DNA from: a bacterium
Lineage (GTDB): Bacteria; Zhuqueibacterota; QNDG01; JAGLOF01
Direction of reading: 5' to 3'
Assembly (NCBI GenBank): GCA_023139105.1
Contig: JAGLOF010000004.1
Location: 1 to 64,000, forward strand
DNA length: 64,000 bases
Shown here: one piece after another, positions 9,041-17,965 of the stretch
Layout: each line of letters opens with the position of its first letter
Position numbering within the stretch: the stretch's first letter is position 1
Notes under the pieces: model-generated
Told to the model about the DNA's origin: nothing
Seen by the model: the letters and a program-made list of their open reading frames with translations, nothing else
The model's database searches: none
Made by a program: the position numbers and the translations under genes

Positions 9041-10639
9041 CTATATTTGGTCTTTCAAAATTCTGTGTATATCGGCCTTAGTATGGCTTTTTTGGAAAGA
9101 TGAAATCGAAATCAATGGTGAATCACCGCCAAATCGATTTTTTACTTGCCGCTCAATAACGTCAAAATCTGAACCCAGGAATGAATAAGTAACACACCAA
9201 AATGGTGGCGCGCTAGTTTTCTCATTATATCGGATTAACAGATCATCTTTACTTTCCAAGTTGAAGCCTGCTTCTGTATCAATATCAATATACCCCAGAC
9301 AATTCCCCCAATTTAAAGACGCCAATTTCCTCATCAGTGTCTTGTAATAATAATGCCTTGTCGTTCCAATTAACACCCACGGCTGCAAATCAACTATTTC
9401 CATTCTCTCGAATAAAGTTTCATCACGATTCATCACTTTGTCTATTTGTTCTATATAATTGATGGCTAAATCATAATCCACCTTATTCAATTTTAACTGT
9501 AAGTCAGAAATCCCATCGATATCCGGCCTAAACCAGTCAAATCGATGTTTGTTAAATGCCTCAGGAAGATATTGATGTTCAAAACAATAATCATATAATT
9601 CAGTCCCTGGATATGGGGTATAGAAAAAGGAATTCACACTATCCGGTTTTGCCTTTTTTACAAATTCTAAGGTACAACGGTAATCCTCTTCATCCTGAGT
9701 AGGAATTCCAAACATAAGATTGATTACACAATTTAAGCCATTCTCATGGCAGACTTCTACGGCCCTACATGCATCATCAACTGTTTGCCGTTTATTTAAA
9801 AATTCTAACAACTTGGGAGATGCAGTTTCAATACCAAAATTAACAGTTTCTACTCCCATCCGTATAAGCTCTTGAGCAATATTTGCAGTAAAGCAATCAG
9901 CCTTAGCGGAAACTTGGCTGCTAAATGCGGCCTTTGAATTTGATTCTTCCATAATTTTTCGAAACTTTTTTAATCTGTTAAGATTACATGCAAACAAATC
10001 ATCAAGAAAATGGAAATTCCTGACTCCATAGTTATTGTATAATTTCAACACACACTGCACAATATTTTCAACCGGGTGCGATATAAATTTTTGTTTCCCG
10101 GAATGGCAAAAACGACAATTATAAGGGCAACCGAGAGCCGTCAATACAGTCGCTGTTTCTGTAGCTTTCATACGCTCAATCTGACTCTTCGAATAGAAAT
10201 ATTCAGTATATAATTCCTTATTAGGGTGTGATTTACCGGAAATAATCTCACCACTAAACCCCATATACTTATCAAGAATCTCCTTCCATATCCCCATCCC
10301 ATCTCCAGCTACTACGGCGTCAAATAAACCGGTCAGAGCAATATCCTTCGGCATCAAAGATGGATGAATTCCACCAGCAATAATTTTTGCAGGGACAATA
10401 CTCTGAATGTCCTCAGCCAGAGACAATGCCTGGCTTCTCTCCCAGGATTTAAATGAGAAACCGATTAAATTCGGCCTATATTTTTCAATATAAAATGCGA
10501 GGTCCGAACTCTTGTTACCATTAGGGGGTACAAAATATATATCGGCTTCCCATCCATATTTACATGTGAGTGAACATAACATTGATACGCCTAGATTGGA
10601 ATTCTCTGTAAAAATGATCATTAATAGTTTGTTCAACAA
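9041..10639 (-). CDS. B12-binding-type radical SAM protein
   Basis: The 532-residue protein has an N-terminal B12-binding-like domain (about 1-135, with IIAGGIHPSLMP) and the radical SAM motif TALGCPYNCRFC (Cys 171, 175, 178), followed by FGIETASPKLLEFLNK and FGIPTQDEED. The start is TTG: AGGGGAG lies 7 bases before it, whereas the next ATG (codon 6) is too far from any Shine-Dalgarno. The fold matches the 4707-6302 protein but the two are not close copies. The reaction is unknown; a cobalamin-dependent C-methylation or rearrangement is possible. It lies between a glycosyltransferase and a methyltransferase. Confidence 0.83.
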   Translation of the reverse strand: MLNKLLMIIFTENSNLGVSMLCSLTCKYGWEADIYFVPPNGNKSSDLAFYIEKYRPNLIGFSFKSWERSQALSLAEDIQSIVPAKIIAGGIHPSLMPKDIALTGLFDAVVAGDGMGIWKEILDKYMGFSGEIISGKSHPNKELYTEYFYSKSQIERMKATETATVLTALGCPYNCRFCHSGKQKFISHPVENIVQCVLKLYNNYGVRNFHFLDDLFACNLNRLKKFRKIMEESNSKAAFSSQVSAKADCFTANIAQELIRMGVETVNFGIETASPKLLEFLNKRQTVDDACRAVEVCHENGLNCVINLMFGIPTQDEEDYRCTLEFVKKAKPDSVNSFFYTPYPGTELYDYCFEHQYLPEAFNKHRFDWFRPDIDGISDLQLKLNKVDYDLAINYIEQIDKVMNRDETLFERMEIVDLQPWVLIGTTRHYYYKTLMRKLASLNWGNCLGYIDIDTEAGFNLESKDDLLIRYNEKTSAPPFWCVTYSFLGSDFDVIERQVKNRFGGDSPLISISSFQKSHTKADIHRILKDQI

Positions 10640-10666
10640 TCCACTCCCCTTAATTCCCTTGCAAAA

Positions 10667-12001
10667 TTAGAACTTATCTTTTTTTAGATGCTGATTAATC
10701 TGATATTTTTCCATATTCACTTGTAGTGTCTTCAGCTTGCTAGCCCATAACTTTAACTTCAAATTGTCCGGGAAATACTCACTAAAATGAAAAACAGACC
10801 CCTTAGATTGTTCAAACAGGCCGTAGTTCATTGATCCATGCTTGAAACAGATATCACCCTCTTTGGAAAAAACAGCCTTCTCACGCTGGCACGCCAGGAA
10901 CCAATCCACGGGATCATCGCCGAAGATCCTAGAAAAGTTAATTGACTTCTTTTCACTGGATCGCAGAGAGATATAATGCTTATGAAGTGCAATTTCCGTC
11001 TGCTCCGCTGAGAACCGTGCCCGCACGAACTGCGCGGCCCTGCGTCCCATGGCTACCCGTTCTTCAGGATATTCATGCAGCCACTGGATGGCTTTGGCAA
11101 ATGTCTTCTGGGATTGAACGATCAGCCCTGTTTTCTGGTGCTCCACAATGTGGCGCTCGGCAGGATTGTCTAATACTACCGGAACTACACCAATGGCCAT
11201 CGCCTCAAGAAGCGCATTTTCGGCTGTACCATAATGCTTTGGGTTCATGAGATAAACAAGCACATTAATTTTCGAGAGCTCAGGGATAATATCATCCGTG
11301 TATCCCCTGAAATTCAGCAGTTCAGGCCTTCCAAGCCGGGAACACTGTTTCGTAAGGACTTCACGATTTGTCGGATCACCTATCATTCGCACGCTGAAAT
11401 CCGGCAAGCCAACGGCTGCCAAGTAATCGACATAATCGGGATGAAGCTTTGAAAAATTGAGACTGCCTACATAACCGGCAACCATCGTCTGTTTATTTCC
11501 CTCCACCGGCTCAGGGAAACCTTCAAAGCCGCCGCTGCTTGAGACCACACCGAACCGTTTTCTCACCTCCCCAGGCATCACCGCCACCTCCCGGCTTTCA
11601 TAAGAACAGGGCGATGTAAAAAGAAAGCAATGGGTCGCTTCAAGTAACTTTGATGGAAATATAGGGGTGTACAGTCCAGAGACATGGCTCCATACCATCA
11701 GCCGCATGGGCCGCTCCGGCAAAGCACAGAGGGCCTCCAACGTTGCCGGATGATTCCACCACTCAAGCTGCACGACATCTGCATGATCAATCAACTTCAC
11801 CAGCGACGATGAGTCAGGCTGAATGATCACTTCACATCCAACACGCCTGATTTTATCGATAAAAAACGTCCGTTCCGGCTTCTCAAAGCAGACCCACCGA
11901 TGCTGTACACCAAAACCTGAAATTGCCGACTGAGCCGCGAGACCACTCATCACTTTACCAACGCCCCCGCCAAGATGGGCTGTCAGATGGAGGACATTCA
12001 T
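10667..12001 (-). CDS. GT-B (family 4/1-like) glycosyltransferase
   Basis: The 444-residue protein begins MNVLHLTAHLGGGVGKVMSG, the glycine-rich acceptor loop of GT-B enzymes. It carries the C-terminal nucleotide-sugar signature (NALLEAMAIGVVPVV, then GLIV) at about 265-300. The last 100 residues (from about 345) are not typical of the family and are more AT-rich at the DNA level. It starts in an ATGA overlap with the preceding radical SAM gene, so the two are translationally coupled. It transfers a sugar from a nucleotide donor in the cytoplasm; donor and acceptor are unknown. Confidence 0.85.
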   Translation of the reverse strand: MNVLHLTAHLGGGVGKVMSGLAAQSAISGFGVQHRWVCFEKPERTFFIDKIRRVGCEVIIQPDSSSLVKLIDHADVVQLEWWNHPATLEALCALPERPMRLMVWSHVSGLYTPIFPSKLLEATHCFLFTSPCSYESREVAVMPGEVRKRFGVVSSSGGFEGFPEPVEGNKQTMVAGYVGSLNFSKLHPDYVDYLAAVGLPDFSVRMIGDPTNREVLTKQCSRLGRPELLNFRGYTDDIIPELSKINVLVYLMNPKHYGTAENALLEAMAIGVVPVVLDNPAERHIVEHQKTGLIVQSQKTFAKAIQWLHEYPEERVAMGRRAAQFVRARFSAEQTEIALHKHYISLRSSEKKSINFSRIFGDDPVDWFLACQREKAVFSKEGDICFKHGSMNYGLFEQSKGSVFHFSEYFPDNLKLKLWASKLKTLQVNMEKYQINQHLKKDKF

Positions 12002-13026
12002 TTCTTCAGCACCTGTCGAGACGCAATGAGACGAACTGAAAGTTCATCCGCATAGGGATCTATATTATCAGGAAGGCAATGCGACAGTTGACTGCACTGA
12101 CCGCATATGGCATGTGCCTTCCGCTTGCCTTGAAGCTGCGACAGCTGATGCCTGTAAAGCGGCTCACCATCCCAAATACTTTTCAGGCTTTGAAATCTGA
12201 CATCACCAATCAACAGTTTATGCGACCAGTCCAGGAAGCACAAACTAACAGAACCGTCAGAATTGACTGAAATCATGTAGAATATATAAGGGCAGGTATT
12301 CACATCACTGAGAGGCTGGTCATAAATCCCTTTTGTAATCTCTACATCCAAATGGTCTTCCACATCAAATTCCGGCCAGCAGGGAGCGACATTCTCAATA
12401 AAGATCCGGTCGGCTATATCTCCAAATGTGAGATAAAACCTCTCTTTCTCATCCTCGGTCAAGAAATCTCCGGCGATCTTAATGGCGATTTCACACTGGC
12501 CTTTTATATCATAGAGTCTGGCGATATTTTCGACATAGTGGTCAAAATCCAACTCAACCCCAGAAAACTCTAAAAATTGCCGGCTAGACATGCCATTGAC
12601 AGAAATATTTATCTTGTCGAGACCTGCATCAAGAATAGGCTTCATCCGTTCAGGATCGCACAATAAACCATTAGTAGTGGTATCAATATATTGTACAGAG
12701 CCACTCTGCTTGGCATAGTGCACCATATCGGCAAGTCGGGGATTGAGCAACGGCTCACCCTCTTTATAGAGCCGGAGTACTTTAAGGGGCTTGTCAAAGT
12801 CTTTCAGATCATCGATAATTTTCGTATAAAACAGGAAATCCATCAGTCCCTGCCATCGTCCCGAATCCCGAATTATCTGATGATCTCCGGTGGGACAAAA
12901 CTTACACTTGAAGTTGCACAGGCTGGACGGATCGACAAATAGAATCATCAGTGTCGAAAGCGGGATTACTGTTTCCAAGCGTGTTCGATTTTCAAGATTG
13001 ATTCTTGGTTTTATCTTAGCCTTCAT
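11998..13026 (-). CDS. Radical SAM/SPASM-like protein
   Basis: From the chosen start the protein is 342 residues, with VDPSSLCNFKCKFC (Cys 37, 41, 44) and a C-terminal SPASM region (SLCFLDW; ICGQCSQLSHC). The track places the start at 13056. The in-frame ATG at 13024-13026 has GAGG six bases upstream, while the earlier ATG has no Shine-Dalgarno. It overlaps the GT-B gene by ATGA, so the enzyme and the sugar transferase are probably made together. Such enzymes act on peptides, amino sugars or alcohols; the substrate is unknown. Confidence 0.82.
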   Translation of the reverse strand: MKAKIKPRINLENRTRLETVIPLSTLMILFVDPSSLCNFKCKFCPTGDHQIIRDSGRWQGLMDFLFYTKIIDDLKDFDKPLKVLRLYKEGEPLLNPRLADMVHYAKQSGSVQYIDTTTNGLLCDPERMKPILDAGLDKINISVNGMSSRQFLEFSGVELDFDHYVENIARLYDIKGQCEIAIKIAGDFLTEDEKERFYLTFGDIADRIFIENVAPCWPEFDVEDHLDVEITKGIYDQPLSDVNTCPYIFYMISVNSDGSVSLCFLDWSHKLLIGDVRFQSLKSIWDGEPLYRHQLSQLQGKRKAHAICGQCSQLSHCLPDNIDPYADELSVRLIASRQVLKK

Positions 13027-13071
13027 CAATTTCCTCAATGATCTCAATGTTAACATCAGAACAATATGTAT

Positions 13072-13920
13072 TTATTCAGGAAACAATATTTTATTTAATT
13101 TTAGGGAACTCCCCCAAAACTCCATGGGCTCATACTCAGGATAAGGATAGACACCATAATCCAATTCTATATTACGTCCTTTTTCGTACAGATAATTTTC
13201 GACTAATTCCCTTATCGCTATCGGCTGACCACTACAGCAGTGAATCACACCATTAACTTCATTCTGTATTGCGGCCGTGACTATATATTCTGCTGCTGTT
13301 TCTACGGAAAGATAATCACGTAACTGCCTGCCGCCTGACATCGGGAATACTGAATCTCCTTTCGACAGCGCGGTATCAAGTTGTGACAACAGTGATTTAG
13401 AACTCTGCCCCCTACCATGCAGGTAAAACAAACGCAGCCATTTCATTGAAAAAGCATTTGTACTCTGAAACTGCTCAAGCCACTCTCGCAGCTTATTTTT
13501 CGCAGAACCATATGCAGTTACTGGTAAAGCAGCCATATCTTCAGTCAGACATCCTTCCTGAAGACCATATTCAAGACATGTACCAGTGACAGTAAGATTC
13601 TTTAATCCACCTTCAATCATATTCTTTAGAAACATAACATGCATTGGAAAAATCTTTTCCACATGTATCTTTTCTTTATAGTTATCCAGCGCATCCCAGG
13701 CCAGATGAATGAGAATCTGTGGTTTTCCAAAATACTCATACAGGTTGTCAGAGCAACTGTTAAAATCATATAATTTATATTCAATTTCATTATACCAGTC
13801 ACATTGTGCTGCCTGATCAGATTTATTAGACGTAGCAATGACTTCATGCCCATTACTCATAGCATGGGCAACCACATAATTCCCTACAAAACCGGTAGCA
13901 CCTGTAACCAGTATCTTCAT
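13072..13920 (-). CDS. NAD(P)-dependent sugar epimerase/reductase (extended SDR)
   Basis: The 282-residue protein has the Rossmann motif GATGFVG (7-13) and the catalytic YGSAK (Tyr137, Lys141), with the SDR signature IHLAWDALDN in between. It belongs to the RmlD/GalE-like extended SDRs. In this operon, after a dehydratase, a C-methyltransferase and a 3,5-epimerase-like gene, the expected job is the final 4-keto reduction of a CDP-linked deoxysugar. It lies 25 bases downstream of the epimerase gene. Confidence 0.82.
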   Translation of the reverse strand: MKILVTGATGFVGNYVVAHAMSNGHEVIATSNKSDQAAQCDWYNEIEYKLYDFNSCSDNLYEYFGKPQILIHLAWDALDNYKEKIHVEKIFPMHVMFLKNMIEGGLKNLTVTGTCLEYGLQEGCLTEDMAALPVTAYGSAKNKLREWLEQFQSTNAFSMKWLRLFYLHGRGQSSKSLLSQLDTALSKGDSVFPMSGGRQLRDYLSVETAAEYIVTAAIQNEVNGVIHCCSGQPIAIRELVENYLYEKGRNIELDYGVYPYPEYEPMEFWGSSLKLNKILFPE

Positions 13921-13945
13921 CAGTATAAAACAACCTCAATAATTT

Positions 13946-14497
13946 TCAGGATATAAAATCCTTATCCTTTTGAAAATCAGTATAAAACCGATCTTTCTCA
14001 GAAATAACCCGGGGTTCAATTTCCGGCCATTTAATATTGAACACGGGATCGTTCCACTTTATACCCCTAGCAAATTCCGAATGATATGTCTCGGACATCT
14101 GATAAAAAACCACTGAATCATCCTCAAGTGTTTGGAATCCGTGTGCGAATCCTTCGGGGATATACAGCAGCTGATAATCCTCAGAATGGAGTTCAATTGC
14201 GAACCATTCACAGTATGTAATTGAATCGGGTCTCAGATCAATAATCACGTCATATATTGCACCTTTTGTACAGCTGACCAGCTTAGCTTCCTGAAATGGT
14301 GCTGATTGGAAATGCATACCGCGCAATGTCCCTTTATTTTTGTTTTGAGAGACATTGCATTGAACAATGGAAAACTCAAGATTATACTTTTTAAAGTCAT
14401 CCTGACAGAAACTTCTGGCAAAAAAACCTCGTTCATCACATAACATGTCCAGTTCTATTACATAGGCTCCCCTGAGTCTGGTTTCAATTAATTTCAT
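13946..14497 (-). CDS. dTDP-4-dehydrorhamnose 3,5-epimerase-like cupin
   Basis: The 183-residue protein fits RmlC/RfbC length and motifs: ERGFFARSF near residue 22, the catalytic histidine in TLRGMHFQ (His62), YIPEGFAHGF, and a late tyrosine (VVFYQMS). It epimerises a 4-keto-6-deoxy sugar nucleotide at C3 and/or C5. Because its neighbours make CDP-sugars, the substrate here is more likely CDP-linked than dTDP-linked. It overlaps the C-methyltransferase gene by ATGA. Confidence 0.85.
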   Translation of the reverse strand: MKLIETRLRGAYVIELDMLCDERGFFARSFCQDDFKKYNLEFSIVQCNVSQNKNKGTLRGMHFQSAPFQEAKLVSCTKGAIYDVIIDLRPDSITYCEWFAIELHSEDYQLLYIPEGFAHGFQTLEDDSVVFYQMSETYHSEFARGIKWNDPVFNIKWPEIEPRVISEKDRFYTDFQKDKDFIS

Positions 14498-15735
14498 AAC
14501 TGCACGATCCTGGGCTCAGGTATGGGTATTATAAAACGGCCGCCTCTTTCAAGATATTCTTTTTGTTGTGCGATAATTTCATCTACAAAATTCCATGTAA
14601 GAAGCAGTACATAGTCCGGCATCTCATCTATCAGGCTGATAGGTGATTTAATAGGAATATGAACACCCGGCATATAATGACCCTGTTTATGTATATTCCT
14701 GTCCACAACAAAATCTATATACTCTCTGCCTATTCCGAAATAATTAAGCAGTGTACTGCCTTTAGCCGCTGCACCATATGCCGCAATACTTTTCCCTTCT
14801 TCTTTCAGTAGATTCAGCCGAACTAGCAACTCTTTTTTTAATAATTCAACCCTACCGGCAAAGTTATTATAAACTGACAGCTGATTCACACCCCACAGCT
14901 GTTCCTCCATCAGTAAAGCGGAAACGGATTCATCAGATTTTTCACTTCCCGTATGAGCAATAAACAACCTTAGAGTTCCACCGTGAATTGCTACTCGTTC
15001 TATCTGAACAACATCCAGTCCCCACTGTTTAAAAAGAGTATTCAAAGCTGTAAGTGAAAAATAACAAAGATGTTCATGATAGATTGTATCAAATTCACAT
15101 TTATCCAGTAAATCCTTAACATAAGGCACTTCTATAACGACAACACCGTCATCATTTAAAAGTATTTTCAGCCCATTTACAAAACCATTAAGATCAGGCA
15201 CATGAGCCAGAACATTATGAGCATGGATGACATCAGCACCACCTCGTTCTGATTTCAGGCTACAAGCAGCTTTATCAGTAAAAAACTCGGTGACTGTGGG
15301 AATACTTCTTTCATCACGTGCATACTGAGCTATATTCAGTGCAGGTTCAAAGCCAAGAACAGGAATTCCTGCCTTTTGATAATATTGCAACAGATAGCCA
15401 TCGTTGCTGGCTATCTCAACAACAAAACTGTCGCTGTTCAGATTTTGTTGGTCAATTACTTTATCAACAAGATTACTTGAATGCTGCAGCATAGTCTCAG
15501 AAAATGAAGAAAAATAGAAATAATCGCGAAACATCGTTTCCGGAGAAACTGTCTCTGTTAACTGTGCCAGCGAACAGTTAGTGCACAGTGCAAGCTCCAG
15601 AGGGAATTCGGCTTCAGGTGTTTCTGGATACTGTTCATCAAGCAGCGAATTTGCCAGTGGTGTCTGTCCCAGGGATAGTACAATATCGAGACCGCGTCGA
15701 CCACATGCCCGGCAGACTGTATCAGAAACGATCAT
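14494..15735 (-). CDS. Sugar-nucleotide C-methyltransferase (TylCIII/NovU-like)
   Basis: The 413-residue protein shows the full plan of sugar C-methyltransferases. A zinc-binding N-terminus has CRAC (8-11) and CTNC (51-54). The SAM motif is [10 protein letters not shown] (107-116). HEHLCYFS lies in the position of the catalytic histidines, and a C-terminal Rossmann domain has [14 protein letters not shown]. It would add a methyl branch, usually at C3 of a 4-keto deoxysugar. Its start overlaps the stop of the dehydratase gene (ATGA) behind a GGAG site, so it is coupled to CDP-glucose dehydration. Confidence 0.87.
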   Translation of the reverse strand: MIVSDTVCRACGRRGLDIVLSLGQTPLANSLLDEQYPETPEAEFPLELALCTNCSLAQLTETVSPETMFRDYFYFSSFSETMLQHSSNLVDKVIDQQNLNSDSFVVEIASNDGYLLQYYQKAGIPVLGFEPALNIAQYARDERSIPTVTEFFTDKAACSLKSERGGADVIHAHNVLAHVPDLNGFVNGLKILLNDDGVVVIEVPYVKDLLDKCEFDTIYHEHLCYFSLTALNTLFKQWGLDVVQIERVAIHGGTLRLFIAHTGSEKSDESVSALLMEEQLWGVNQLSVYNNFAGRVELLKKELLVRLNLLKEEGKSIAAYGAAAKGSTLLNYFGIGREYIDFVVDRNIHKQGHYMPGVHIPIKSPISLIDEMPDYVLLLTWNFVDEIIAQQKEYLERGGRFIIPIPEPRIVQL

Positions 15736-16727
15736 TTAACCTCTCCAAAATATTGTCCGTACCAATTAATCGTACGAAACAAGCCGTCTTCCAAAGTAAA
15801 TAGGGGTTCCCATTTCAGCAACCTGCGGGCCTTGGATGCACTTAGAAACTGATGCAGGATTTCATTGGAGGCTTCATTCTTAATATCAGGTACAAGGTCA
15901 GAATCCATCAACCTCAAAATAGTTTTTACAAGATCAATAACAGTAATTTGATTTTCATATGAAAAGTTGAAAGCCTGTCCATGTATTGAGCAGTCATCCA
16001 TTTTTTCTGCTAATTTTATATAGGCTGCTGCACCGTCTTCGATGTAAATATAATCACGTATAAACTGTCCATCAGATCGAATAACAGGCCGCTGTCCACG
16101 AATCACTGAACGTATAGTTCCAGGAACAATACGGTTCCAATTAAGATCTCCGCCGCCAAAAAAATTGCCGCATCGAGTAATAGTCACAGGCAGCTTATAT
16201 GATTTATAATACATCTGAGCAATTAAATCAGCACATGATTTACTAACATCATAGGGATGCATCCCCTGCAGGGGCATCTGTTCGTCATAAGGCAACTGTA
16301 ATTGATCACCATAAGCTTTGTCCGATGAAGCCAATATCACCCGGCTGACTTCAGGAGAGCGTCTGCAGGCCTCCAGCAGCTTGTATGCCCCGCCTATATT
16401 GCTCTCAAATGTTGAAACGGGATTGCGATTGGCAACCTGCACTATGGTCTGGGCAGCAAGATGAAATACTGTATCTATCTCATATTCACCAAGAACTCTT
16501 TCAAGCAGTGCCTGATCTTCAATCTGGCCTCTGACTACAGTTGCTTTTTCACTCAAATTACTTCTATTGAACTGACTGTCGGGTACCCAATCCCTAACCA
16601 GACAAATCACATCAGCACCGGCATTGATAAGCTGCCGGGTCAACCAGCCACCGAGGAGTCCAGTGGCTCCGGTTATCAGTGTTGGTCTGTCCTGCCAGAA
16701 TTTGCGGCTCAAGTCCACACTTTCCAC
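15732..16727 (-). CDS. rfbG: CDP-glucose 4,6-dehydratase
   Basis: The extended SDR has [20 protein letters not shown] (GxxGxxG at 20-26) and the catalytic YDVSK (Tyr159, Lys163). [19 protein letters not shown] is typical of RfbG. It converts CDP-glucose to CDP-4-keto-6-deoxyglucose with a bound NAD. The track starts at a GTG at 16748. The GTG at 16727 has AGGGAG seven bases upstream and gives the short N-terminus usual for RfbG (331 residues). It overlaps the end of rfbF by 19 bases. Confidence 0.9.
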   Translation of the reverse strand: MESVDLSRKFWQDRPTLITGATGLLGGWLTRQLINAGADVICLVRDWVPDSQFNRSNLSEKATVVRGQIEDQALLERVLGEYEIDTVFHLAAQTIVQVANRNPVSTFESNIGGAYKLLEACRRSPEVSRVILASSDKAYGDQLQLPYDEQMPLQGMHPYDVSKSCADLIAQMYYKSYKLPVTITRCGNFFGGGDLNWNRIVPGTIRSVIRGQRPVIRSDGQFIRDYIYIEDGAAAYIKLAEKMDDCSIHGQAFNFSYENQITVIDLVKTILRLMDSDLVPDIKNEASNEILHQFLSASKARRLLKWEPLFTLEDGLFRTINWYGQYFGEVK

Positions 16728-17488
16728 GGTACGTCTCCCTGCTCCCACAATTGATTAAGATATAAAAAGTCCCGATATGTGTCCATGCATTGCCAGAAAC
16801 CTTTATGCTTATAGACCATAAGTTCCTTACTCATGGCCAGGGCCTCCAGCGGATCATTCTCAAAATTCTGATTCTGATTGGCATCAATATGGTCAAACAC
16901 AGCCCGGTTAAAAACAAAAAAACCACCGCTGATCAAACTGCAGGTTGATTTGGGTTTCTCCTCAAAACGAAGTACATGCTTCCCTCGAATGGATAATTCG
17001 CCAAACTTTGACGGTGGATTCACACCGGTGACAGTTCCCGTTTTTCCATGACCTTGATGATAGCTCAATAAATCTGATATATCAACATTGGCGATGCCAT
17101 CTCCGTAGGTCAGCATAAATGTATCTGTATCGATATATTTTTCAATTTGCTTGACGCGTGCCCCGGTATTGGTGTTTAAACCGGTATCCGCCAGCGTGAT
17201 CCGCCAGTTTTCAATTTCCCGGCCAGAATGCAGTTCTATACCATCATGCTTGCCAATATTCAATGTAAAATCATTACTCATCATAGCGTAATTCAAAAAG
17301 TATTCTTTTATCATCCACCCTTTGTAGCCCAGGCAAAGAACAAAATCAGTTATACCGTAAGAGGCATAAGTTTTCATTATATGCCATAAAATAGGCTGTC
17401 CACCAATTTCCACCATGGGCTTTGGCCTATACTCTGTTTCTTCGCGTAACCGGGTTCCCATACCACCACATAAAATAACCGCTTTCAT
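16709..17488 (-). CDS. rfbF: Glucose-1-phosphate cytidylyltransferase
   Basis: From the ATG at 17488 the 259-residue protein begins [18 protein letters not shown], the nucleotidyltransferase signature. [18 protein letters not shown] and the RfbF-specific KGWMIKEYF follow. It makes CDP-glucose from glucose-1-phosphate and CTP, the first step of the CDP-deoxysugar branch. The track's earlier start at 17554 adds 22 residues not found in the family; GGGGTGG lies just before the chosen ATG. It is the first gene of the island and follows the flagellar run after about 165 bases. Confidence 0.92.
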   Translation of the reverse strand: MKAVILCGGMGTRLREETEYRPKPMVEIGGQPILWHIMKTYASYGITDFVLCLGYKGWMIKEYFLNYAMMSNDFTLNIGKHDGIELHSGREIENWRITLADTGLNTNTGARVKQIEKYIDTDTFMLTYGDGIANVDISDLLSYHQGHGKTGTVTGVNPPSKFGELSIRGKHVLRFEEKPKSTCSLISGGFFVFNRAVFDHIDANQNQNFENDPLEALAMSKELMVYKHKGFWQCMDTYRDFLYLNQLWEQGDVPWKVWT

Positions 17489-17614
17489 AATCCACCCCAA
17501 AAACCTTGAATTTATTAGATAGTCATAATGGCGACTAAACGGCACAAAAGACATAGCACCTATTGTTCAAAATTAAAGCAAGTATAAAAAATCACCCCCT
17601 ACAAATAGAGTAAC

Positions 17615-17620
17615 ATTATA
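17615..17620 (-). promoter_or_regulatory. Possible -10 box before rfbF
   Basis: The minus strand reads TATAAT here, about 130 bases before the rfbF start, with only a weak -35 (TTTAGA, spacing 15) upstream. This 99-base gap between hicB-like and rfbF is the only place for a separate promoter for the CDP-sugar genes. No terminator hairpin is evident, so read-through from the flagellar genes is possible. Confidence 0.25.
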
Positions 17621-17653
17621 GAGGGCAGTACTAAGTCTAAACATCTCAAATGA

Positions 17654-17932
17654 TTACGAGTCAATCGTCAAACTGACGCGAAAATCATCCTCAGGTTCCT
17701 GCACCTTGAGCATAGTCGCCTTACATTCATTATCCAGACTGTGCTTGAAAAAATCACCATGAAGACGTTGTTTAAGCTCTTCAGGTGATGCCGCTTCAAA
17801 AAACAGTTCAAGTGCTTCACTAAGATTGTCTCGCGCCTCTTCAATGCCATCACCCTGGCTTGCGATATCTAATTCCGGACATAATGATACATATCCATCA
17901 CCTTCGCGCTCAATAATTGCAGTAAGCTTCAT
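17654..17932 (-). CDS. HicB-like (UPF0150-type) protein with extra C-terminal tail
   Basis: Residues 1-60 match the HicB antitoxin N-terminal fold (MKLTAIIEREGDGYVSLCPE; ASQGDGIEEARDNLSEALEL; FFEAASPEELKQRL). Stand-alone members of this family usually stop soon after RLHSE. This one (92 residues) continues with about 30 residues ending [16 protein letters not shown]. The last 14 residues before the final serine are identical to the end of the next upstream gene's product. No HicA toxin gene is next to it. It lies 33 bases downstream of the TPR gene in the csrA neighbourhood, so a regulatory or adaptor role is as likely as antitoxin. Confidence 0.75.
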   Translation of the reverse strand: MKLTAIIEREGDGYVSLCPELDIASQGDGIEEARDNLSEALELFFEAASPEELKQRLHGDFFKHSLDNECKATMLKVQEPEDDFRVSLTIDS

Positions 17933-17965
17933 AATGTTTTGTCTCTTTTTTATATTGTGTAAAGC

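Noticed and set aside
17555-17653. Unannotated hicA toxin gene next to the HicB-like gene
   Set aside because: The gap is only 99 bases with no suitable ORF, and the upstream neighbour is the TPR gene.
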